Shown piece by piece: positions 1-5,062 of a stretch of DNA of 5,448 nucleotides. A program made the translations under genes and the position numbers. The DNA lies in contig CAZQVG010000036.1 in assembly GCA_964596705.1 (NCBI GenBank), positions 1 through 5,448 on the forward strand, given 5' to 3'. Under the pieces are notes generated by a model. That model was not told where the DNA came from. It searched no databases and saw nothing but the letters and a program-made list of their open reading frames with translations. The stretch's first letter is position 1. The number at the start of each line of letters is the position of its first letter. The DNA is from JABJPM01 sp964596705 (lineage in GTDB: Archaea; Nanobdellota; Nanobdellia; SCGC-AAA011-G17; PNOQ01).

Positions 1-222
1 GTTTTAGTTGAGGTGTTTAGAAGAGGGCATTTAAGAAGTGCCCAATTTGAGTATCAAAAACAATTTGTTGATATGCCAACAAAGAAAGGGGAAAAACCAG
101 TTATACATAGGGATAAAATTAAGGATTATGTTGGTAAATATCTAAGCAAATTAGAGGATGATAAATTTGGAGAAGTATTTTTACCATATGCTTTAAGTTT
201 ATTCCAGAAGAAAAAGAAATAA
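1..222 (+). CDS. C-terminal fragment of an unrecognised protein (5' end outside window)
   Basis: The reading frame is open from base 1 to the TAA at 220-222, giving 73 residues with no stop. A GTG at position 13 could be called a start, but the frame continues to the left edge, nothing like a ribosome site or TATA element is visible, and the sequence already looks like the inside of a folded domain, so this is most likely the tail of a longer gene. The fragment is basic, with an Arg-rich start (VFRRGHLRSAQF), a lysine-rich middle, two predicted helices (about residues 38-50 and 55-68) and a poly-lysine end (QKKKK). The Lys-rich end is common in DPANN-like proteins. No membrane segment is visible. 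I do not recognise the family and assign no function. It is convergent with the minus-strand cluster; its stop codon directly abuts the stop codon of the nucleotidyltransferase gene. Confidence 0.7.
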   Translation, partial: VLVEVFRRGHLRSAQFEYQKQFVDMPTKKGEKPVIHRDKIKDYVGKYLSKLEDDKFGEVFLPYALSLFQKKKK

Positions 223-272
223 TTAATTTTCTTCTTTTAATTCAGTTCTAATTATTTTCTCTCTTTTAATTA
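202..272. terminator. Tail-to-tail junction with oligo-T tracts on both strands
   Basis: Two genes converge here with stop codons at 220-222 (+) and 223-225 (-), leaving no spacer. Reading the plus strand past its stop gives pyrimidine/T-rich stretches (about 226-239 and 252-272). Reading the minus strand past its stop gives another T-rich stretch (about 219-202), which is the complement of the poly-lysine codons of the left-hand gene. Archaeal transcription can stop at such T tracts without a hairpin, and I see no strong hairpin. Each terminator would lie inside the neighbouring coding sequence. This rests on base composition and gene geometry only. Confidence 0.4.
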
Positions 273-1074
273 ATTTAGCGGTTATATCCCTCATTAATTT
301 TTCAAATTCAATTGTCCTAGCCATCAATTCATCTATTTCTTTACCAGAAAGAGATTTCACGTTTCCATGAACAATATCGTGAGCCAGTTCATACATTTCT
401 TTATACCATTTAATATATTTTTTATCTAATCTTGGAAAGACCTGTTCTAACATTTCAGGAACGTGCTCTGGGCTAGGTGGAGTCTGATTTCTAGCCATCA
501 AAGCTGCATGTGCAGCATCAACCATTGCCCAGTATAAATGTTCAATTGAGTTAATAATATCAAATTTTGCTCTAGAAATGTGCAATGGTGCACGTTTTAG
601 AGTTGTAAATATTGCTTCTGGGGTAGGCCTTATTCTTCCTTTTGCTAGCAATACTTTTAATGGATCAAAAAATCCACCATAATCGATTAATGTTTGGCCA
701 TAACGTATTATGTTTATAGCTGCGGGCTCTCCTTCTCTAACATCTTCCCAAAATGCACTAAGTGTTACTGTGTTAATATGAAGTTTATTAGCATATTTTT
801 GTTTATCAACTAGTTTTCCCAATTCTTCTCTATACCAAGCTATTAATTCTTGATCCCATTGGATAGAACAATCATCTACAATTATTAAGATATCAATATC
901 ACTCCCTCTAGATATGTTTCGTTTAGCTACGCTACCAAATAGTACTATGGATTTTATGACTTCCTGGAATTTTTTATAGGCTTTTGTTGCAAAATCGTAA
1001 GCAATATCATAATCTGTTTTAATTTTTTGAGATTTTTTAGAAGTCTTTTTCGTTGTTTTCCTCTTTTTTGCCAT
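223..1074 (-). CDS. Minimal nucleotidyltransferase (MNT) domain fused to a HEPN-like helical domain
   Basis: This is a 283-residue cytosolic protein starting at ATG 1072-1074. Residues 1-20 are a Lys/Thr/Ser-rich basic tail that could bind nucleic acid. Residues about 25-130 match the Pol-beta-type minimal nucleotidyltransferase fold: LFGSVAKR then SDIDILI give the G47-S48 motif followed by D59-x-D61, which bind the metal-NTP. The usual third acid is not obvious; N101 lies on the strand where it might be expected. Residues about 155-270 are all-helical and resemble a HEPN domain. Where many HEPN RNases have R-x4-6-H, this protein has AHDIVHG (H232, H236). MNT and HEPN are usually separate adjacent genes (the MntA/HepT type, in which the MNT protein AMPylates the HEPN toxin), but here they are one chain. 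Single-chain versions occur in archaea, as I recall. The frame could extend upstream to 1239, but that would overlap the TIM-barrel gene by 134 nt, so I prefer the internal ATG. It is the last gene of the cluster. The substrate is unknown. Confidence 0.85.
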   Translation of the reverse strand: MAKKRKTTKKTSKKSQKIKTDYDIAYDFATKAYKKFQEVIKSIVLFGSVAKRNISRGSDIDILIIVDDCSIQWDQELIAWYREELGKLVDKQKYANKLHINTVTLSAFWEDVREGEPAAINIIRYGQTLIDYGGFFDPLKVLLAKGRIRPTPEAIFTTLKRAPLHISRAKFDIINSIEHLYWAMVDAAHAALMARNQTPPSPEHVPEMLEQVFPRLDKKYIKWYKEMYELAHDIVHGNVKSLSGKEIDELMARTIEFEKLMRDITAKLIKREKIIRTELKEEN

Positions 1075-1088
1075 AGTAAATATTTTAA

Positions 1089-1102
1089 CTCCTTTATTTA
1101 AA
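1089..1102 (-). promoter_or_regulatory. Candidate internal TATA element (1095-1102) and overlapping Shine-Dalgarno-like site (1089-1095)
   Basis: On the minus strand TTTAAATA occupies 1102-1095, and 20 nt separate it from the ATG of the nucleotidyltransferase gene. The octamer is identical to the one before lspA, with nearly the same spacing (21 nt there), which fits a leaderless start. The sequence just upstream on the minus strand is T-rich rather than purine-rich, so a BRE element is poor. Overlapping it by one base, AAAGGAG (1095-1089) is a good Shine-Dalgarno match, but it lies 14 nt before the ATG, longer than usual. Either the gene has its own promoter, or it is translated from the operon message through this ribosome site. 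Sequence alone does not decide. Confidence 0.4.
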
Positions 1103-1105
1103 AAA

Positions 1106-2950
1106 TTATTGGTTTGGTGTGCCTGCAAATCTACTTCTATTGCCTGATGATTGGCCTCCAAGTTCTTTTGGCAGTCTTGAGAAGCCTGCTCCAAAAAATG
1201 TGTCAAAGTGCTTTTCGGGTAAAATGTCTCCGTAACCAACTAAATATGACGCATATAGGTCACGTGCATCTGACCAATATGGTCCCGCATCATAACTATA
1301 AACTGGAGAATTAAGGTATTCTAAACTAGGCATTAATGGACTGGTTTTAAAATGGGCAGCGTAGCCTCCAGATTCTATAATGTTTCTTCGTTCTTTGTCT
1401 GCTGCTTTTTCAAGTTCTTTTAAGTGTTCTTTTATTGGAACATCCCCCATGCCTAATGCTAAGTGAGAATCTGCAAATCCAAAGTTATCTGTTAAATGCA
1501 CATGTTTTACGTACTTTGCAATCTTTTTAGTTTCTTCTATAATGTCTTTTTCAGTATAACCTTGTTTTTTTAGTTGATGAATATGTCCAACATCCCAAGT
1601 TGCACCAATTATTTTTTCTGCAATTTTTTTAGCTTTTTTCTTGTCTATTTTCTTTTCCTTAGCAATTTGTTCTGCAAATTTATCTCTAGATTCTTCGATA
1701 AGTTTTTTCATTTCGCCTGCTCTAGAAAGAACCATATTTGGGAATACGTTTTCTAAAGCTATTATTGGGGCTTTGTCACCATATTTTTTATATACACGTT
1801 TAGCTACGTTTGAGATAGTTTCCACAGTTTTTTCACGAGCAAACTCTTCTACTGGGACGTAAAGTTCAGGAGCAGGAAGTTCACTTATAACATCTAAGGT
1901 TTCATTTGACATATCAATTATTTTCTGAAAATGTTGTTTTTGTAAATGAGTTAGTTCTTGTATATCCCGTTCTGAGAGAGGTTTATTTTTTTTCTTTTTC
2001 ATTTGCTCTTCTATTTCATCAACTTCTCTAAAACCTTCAATATAAACTTTCTTTGCACCTTTTAGTATGTCATTAATTTTTTTAGAATATTTCTTTTCTT
2101 CCTTTTTTGTTGGTTTATAGTATTTTACAAATTTGTCATGGAGTTTATTTAAGTTAGAAAATAATTGTTGATTATATTCCTGAATATGTCTGTTAATAAC
2201 TGCAATCTCTCGTTGTTTGGATTGTAATTCATAGATTTTCTCCGGAGGAATCTCCCCGTTTGGATATTGGGCTTCAATTCTAAACATTTCTCGTTCTTTA
2301 TCAAGTTTCTTTTTAAGTAGATTATCTCTAGCATCTTGCATTGCCATTAATTGCATTTTTTCTTGGTCCCACATTGTGTGGTTAATTTCACGTAATTTTG
2401 AGTCTGGGTCCCTAATTTTTTTTCCTTCAAGATATTCTAGTTCTTCTCTTTCTAATGGAACAATTTTTCCCTGATCATGATCAATTATGTACATTGTTCT
2501 TTTTACTTCTTCACCATCTATTTTTTCAGTATATTGTCCAGGAACACCAATTGTTGTATGCATATTAACCGGAACATTTCCAGAAGGATCTAGTTGGTGA
2601 GCACGATCTAATACAGATTCTATATAACGTTCATTTTCTCTTCTTGATTCTTCTGACCAACCTTGTTGAGTAAATCCTGCAGGATCGATTATTGGAGCAT
2701 GAACAGAAACATTTGAATCTGTAAGTTTTGCTAGCCTCCTCATTTCTTTAAAATGTTGCTCTGGTATTGTTTCAAAAACATCTTGTTGGATTGCTCCAAT
2801 TTCAACATTTTTCATCCCTGAATTAAGAAGTCTCCCCATCTCTGAAATTTGATTTGGTGTTTGTGGGCTGGTTGGAGCACCTTGTCTAGAAAAAGCTAAT
2901 TTTATGTCTGTGTCCATATCGTTATATCTTCTATTATGAAAATCTGCCAT
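1106..2950 (-). CDS. Endonuclease IV/xylose-isomerase-like TIM-barrel metalloprotein with a large insertion
   Basis: This is a 614-residue protein, about twice the length of a typical endonuclease IV (about 280). The barrel begins near residue 16 (IKLAF). Motifs in order are: VHAP (H84), NMHTT (H131), LENVF (E400), WDVGH (D453, H456), HLTDN (H485), DSHLALG (D494, H496) and IIESGG (E526). These line up one for one with the nine zinc ligands of E. coli Nfo: H69, H109, E145, D179, H182, H216, D229, H231 and E261. A trinuclear or at least dinuclear metal site is therefore expected. The family includes AP endonucleases and sugar isomerases/epimerases, and the substrate cannot be told here. Residues about 140-390 hold an inserted, charged, mostly helical block. 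Residues 540-614 form an aromatic and Gly-rich tail ending in a polar segment. No signal peptide or membrane segment is visible. The start at 2950 is chosen because it lies 2 nt after the previous stop; M12 (2917) is an alternative that would still keep the barrel. Confidence 0.85.
   Translation of the reverse strand: MADFHNRRYNDMDTDIKLAFSRQGAPTSPQTPNQISEMGRLLNSGMKNVEIGAIQQDVFETIPEQHFKEMRRLAKLTDSNVSVHAPIIDPAGFTQQGWSEESRRENERYIESVLDRAHQLDPSGNVPVNMHTTIGVPGQYTEKIDGEEVKRTMYIIDHDQGKIVPLEREELEYLEGKKIRDPDSKLREINHTMWDQEKMQLMAMQDARDNLLKKKLDKEREMFRIEAQYPNGEIPPEKIYELQSKQREIAVINRHIQEYNQQLFSNLNKLHDKFVKYYKPTKKEEKKYSKKINDILKGAKKVYIEGFREVDEIEEQMKKKKNKPLSERDIQELTHLQKQHFQKIIDMSNETLDVISELPAPELYVPVEEFAREKTVETISNVAKRVYKKYGDKAPIIALENVFPNMVLSRAGEMKKLIEESRDKFAEQIAKEKKIDKKKAKKIAEKIIGATWDVGHIHQLKKQGYTEKDIIEETKKIAKYVKHVHLTDNFGFADSHLALGMGDVPIKEHLKELEKAADKERRNIIESGGYAAHFKTSPLMPSLEYLNSPVYSYDAGPYWSDARDLYASYLVGYGDILPEKHFDTFFGAGFSRLPKELGGQSSGNRSRFAGTPNQ
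1781..2533 (-). other. Inserted helical/coiled-coil block within the TIM-barrel protein
   Basis: This segment encodes roughly residues 140-390. In E. coli endonuclease IV the second and third metal ligands (H109, E145) are 36 residues apart; here the matching residues H131 and E400 are 269 apart, an excess of about 233. The insertion starts with what looks like a beta hairpin (about 150-168, MYIIDHDQGKIVPLE). It continues as long charged helices likely to form a coiled coil (about 194-280 and 305-350), and rejoins the barrel after a proline-rich turn (ELPAPELYVP, about 357-366). The other ligand spacings are close to Nfo, apart from a smaller Lys-rich addition at about 428-446. The block may bind the partner proteins encoded upstream; that is inference. 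Confidence 0.65.
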
Positions 2951-2952
2951 CT

Positions 2953-3540
2953 TTATGTTAATTCGTATTTGATACTTATATGTTTTTTCTTTTTTAGTGG
3001 ATCAAGTTCTGGTTTTTCTATGTCTTTAAGTGATGTTAATTCAATATCTACTATTTCATCTGATCGTGTATGTGTTAAGTATGTTCGTGTATCTTCTTCA
3101 TTTACAAAATAATTTCTTATTTCTGCACTTGAAAGATTTAGTTTTTCTAATATATCTTCTTTTTTGAGCGGGTTATAAATAATCATCTGTTTTGTTAGTT
3201 CTCTAGATTCAGCAGCATAATTTGGAATTATTCTTGTATATTTTATTGTATTTGATAGTTCTTCTGTTTCCTCTGTTTTTTGGTCTTCTGGAAGTTTTGA
3301 GCTTAAATTTTCTTGTTGAAGAGGTTTTGATTGAGGTAAATCTATTTTTGGTGTTGGGATTGTTATACGCTCTTCTAAATCTTCTTCGGATATTAATTCT
3401 GAGAGAATTTTTTCTAGTTCTTGTTTTAATTTTTTGTTTTTTATGTTATTTATTTGTTTTATCAAGAAATTTATCTGTTCTTCTTTTTTTGTTAATTTAG
3501 TTAGCTCTTCTTTTATTTTTCTTAATTCTTGTTTTACCAT
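2953..3540 (-). CDS. Unrecognised 195-residue protein with N-terminal coiled coil
   Basis: I do not recognise this family. Residues 1-55 are almost entirely charged or aliphatic helix, likely a coiled coil or helical hairpin (KEELTKLTKKEEQ, then ELEKILSELI). Residues about 58-97 form a Pro/Gln/Glu-rich linker that looks disordered. Residues about 98-195 form a small compact alpha/beta domain (KYTRIIPNYAAESREL, then strands in DEIVDIELTSL and HISIKYEL). No catalytic motif, cysteine cluster, signal peptide or membrane segment is visible. The architecture suits an adaptor: an oligomerising helix, a flexible tether and a binding domain. The ATG lies inside the end of the upstream gene (7-nt overlap), so translation is probably coupled by re-initiation. 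Only a weak GGA-type ribosome site precedes it (GGATG, minus strand). The next gene begins 2 nt after this stop. Confidence 0.8.
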   Translation of the reverse strand: MVKQELRKIKEELTKLTKKEEQINFLIKQINNIKNKKLKQELEKILSELISEEDLEERITIPTPKIDLPQSKPLQQENLSSKLPEDQKTEETEELSNTIKYTRIIPNYAAESRELTKQMIIYNPLKKEDILEKLNLSSAEIRNYFVNEEDTRTYLTHTRSDEIVDIELTSLKDIEKPELDPLKKKKHISIKYELT

Positions 3541-4988
3541 GTTAACATCCGGTGAGATTTTTTGAATATATCATAGAGGGTTATAAGTCTGTCTCTTGCG
3601 GTGTTTTTGGCTTCTTTTTGTATTTTTTCTATGTGGTAAGGGGACGCTTCCTTTTTCCCCATCAAATAATCTCCTACTGGAGCAAATAATTCTTTTAATC
3701 CCTTTAGTGGGTTCGGAAATTCAAGATTATTTTGTTTTGTGGGTTGTTCTTCTTGTTTCTTTTCAGGTTCTAAGTAATGATCTATATCTGCTTGTAAGTC
3801 TTTTAAGCTTGTTTCTGTTAATTCTTCAACTAAATCCATATCTTCGTATACTTCTAATTGTTGAATATCTTTTATATCTTTATCTGTAAACGAATATGCT
3901 CTAAACCAAATATCAACTACCCCCATATGAGCGAAATGTGTTGATTGGCCCGCCCTTGCAACTTGAGGGGCTGTTCTGAATTGGAATTCTACCTCTAAAC
4001 AGGAATAGTAATCTTCTTTAAAGTTTAGATTTTCATAAGATTCGTGGACGTCTTTTGGATCTATTTTTTGTTTAGCAAGAAGTTTTAGCTCCATCATTGT
4101 ATTGTTGAAAGTTGCTACAATGTCTGGGCTAGGCAATCCTGATTTAGTTCTAAATTCTTTCATACCTAGTTTTTGAGCAGCTCTTAGATATGGTCGTGCC
4201 CATTTAGTATAAAGTCTTAAAGCATCTACTTGAGATTTTAGATAATTTTTTTCTATTGAGTACCTCTTTCTTAATTCTTGTTCACTGGATTCTCTCCATT
4301 TTAAGTATTCTGTAAGTTTTTTCTTAAGAAGCACTTTTACTCTTTTATTTAGATCTAATTTATCTACTTGTTTTAGAGAATCTGTTTGCATAAATGCATC
4401 TCTTAATGTTACAAATTGTAGATCTCCCCTAGTAAGGTTGTTTATGCTTCCAATACCTGTTTTAATATCAACTTGGTCCATCCAAATTCCTTTTAAGGAG
4501 TACTCTGCAGCTTGTTTTTTTTGTTTGTCACTTGATTTTGCATCATCATAAATCTCTAAACGCATGTCATATTCCCTCAAATCATAAATTAAGTTTATTA
4601 TTGTTCTTAGTACAGCATTAATGGTTTCTAGAATTTTCATTGCTCTGTCTTGCATTACACTTGCTTTTGTTCCTACATCTCCAAAATATCCGCCACCAAC
4701 ACTGGCTTCAAATTCTTCCTCTACTTTATCTACTTCAAATCCTAATCCACTTGGAGAATCATTTCTTAGAAAGTCAAGAACCCAGAAATAGATTGGTTCT
4801 AGTGTCTGGCCAAATGTGTCATAGGTTATATGAAACTCAAAAGGATCTCCATTCTCTAATTTGACTATTTTTTCTTCTTTTATTAAGTTTACAAGTTCTC
4901 TTCTTAATTCCCTTCTTTTTGTAGGAGTAAGGTCTTTATCTTGAAGCTGTGCTCTTAGAGAACTTATTTTTTGTTTATTGTCAGACAT
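3534..4988 (-). CDS. Unrecognised 484-residue protein, first gene of the operon
   Basis: I do not recognise this family. Residues 1-44 are charged helix (a likely helical hairpin with a TPTKRR turn). Residues about 47-75 look beta-rich with several aromatics (FEFHITYDTFG, IYFWVLDFL). A Gly-rich loop follows at 97-107 (VGGGYFGDVG). Residues about 110-310 are largely long helices, with Trp/Tyr/Arg-rich stretches such as LYTKWARPYLRAAQKL. A second beta region at about 328-368 (LEVEFQFRTA, VVDIWFRAYSF) may pair with the first. An acidic/Gln-rich linker (about 405-422) leads to a short C-terminal helical part ending in MLTW. The hydrophobic stretches are too broken by charges for membrane segments, and there is no signal peptide. 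No enzyme motif is visible, so a structural or scaffold role is more likely than catalysis. The start at 4988 is supported by a TATA-like element 25 nt upstream and the absence of upstream in-frame coding. Confidence 0.85.
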   Translation of the reverse strand: MSDNKQKISSLRAQLQDKDLTPTKRRELRRELVNLIKEEKIVKLENGDPFEFHITYDTFGQTLEPIYFWVLDFLRNDSPSGLGFEVDKVEEEFEASVGGGYFGDVGTKASVMQDRAMKILETINAVLRTIINLIYDLREYDMRLEIYDDAKSSDKQKKQAAEYSLKGIWMDQVDIKTGIGSINNLTRGDLQFVTLRDAFMQTDSLKQVDKLDLNKRVKVLLKKKLTEYLKWRESSEQELRKRYSIEKNYLKSQVDALRLYTKWARPYLRAAQKLGMKEFRTKSGLPSPDIVATFNNTMMELKLLAKQKIDPKDVHESYENLNFKEDYYSCLEVEFQFRTAPQVARAGQSTHFAHMGVVDIWFRAYSFTDKDIKDIQQLEVYEDMDLVEELTETSLKDLQADIDHYLEPEKKQEEQPTKQNNLEFPNPLKGLKELFAPVGDYLMGKKEASPYHIEKIQKEAKNTARDRLITLYDIFKKSHRMLTW

Positions 4989-5013
4989 ATATTAAATACT
5001 TTGAATTTGTTTG

Positions 5014-5027
5014 TTTTAAAGTTTTCG
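5014..5027 (-). promoter_or_regulatory. Putative archaeal promoter (BRE + TATA) for the four-gene cluster
   Basis: On the minus strand TTTAAAA lies at 5020-5014, preceded by CGAAAAC (5027-5021), which resembles an archaeal BRE (purine followed by an A run). From the end of the TATA element to the ATG at 4988 is 25 nt, so with the usual TATA-to-start distance of about 25-27 nt the transcript would begin at or within a few bases of the ATG. No Shine-Dalgarno sequence precedes the ATG, which agrees with a leaderless or nearly leaderless message. Confidence 0.55.
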
Positions 5028-5033
5028 GTAAGG

Positions 5034-5041
5034 TTTAAATA
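5034..5041 (+). promoter_or_regulatory. Putative archaeal TATA element for lspA
   Basis: TTTAAATA at 5034-5041 is preceded by a moderately purine-rich GTAAGG (5028-5033) that could serve as BRE. The ATG of lspA follows after 21 nt, so the predicted transcription start coincides with the start codon. No Shine-Dalgarno sequence is present, which fits leaderless initiation. The element lies 13 bp from the opposing TATA element of the operon, so the two promoters share one short region. Confidence 0.55.
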
Positions 5042-5062
5042 ATTGATATTTAGTGTAATTTT

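Noticed and set aside
13..15. GTG as start codon of a complete 69-residue gene
   Set aside because: The frame is open to the left edge, no promoter or ribosome site is visible, and the sequence upstream reads as continuous protein (VLVEV), so a truncated longer gene is more likely.
1075..1239. A 55-residue N-terminal extension of the nucleotidyltransferase, starting at ATG 1237-1239
   Set aside because: It would overlap the end of the TIM-barrel gene by 134 nt in another frame. Its sequence (Gln/Asn/His-rich, unlike the rest) has no domain character, and the ATG at 1074 begins a typical Lys-rich archaeal N-terminus.
1574..1862. Plus-strand frames of 60-73 residues within the TIM-barrel gene
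   Set aside because: They overlap the metal-ligand-bearing coding sequence and show only the low-complexity Ser/Phe/Leu pattern expected from its reverse complement.
2149..2334. A 61-residue minus-strand frame inside the inserted block of the TIM-barrel protein
   Set aside because: It is a different frame of the same strand as a well-supported gene, with no ribosome site and no domain character.
1106..2950. Firm naming of the barrel protein as nfo (endonuclease IV)
   Set aside because: The metal ligands match, but the same set is shared in part by sugar isomerase/epimerase relatives, and the large insertion and tail make the substrate uncertain, so no gene symbol is given.
3222..3889. Plus-strand frames (3222-3500 and 3596-3889) that translate into Leu/Phe/Val-rich, membrane-like proteins
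   Set aside because: They are the complement of Lys/Glu/Gln-rich codons of the two minus-strand genes; such shadows always look hydrophobic. They lack start signals and lie entirely inside well-supported genes.
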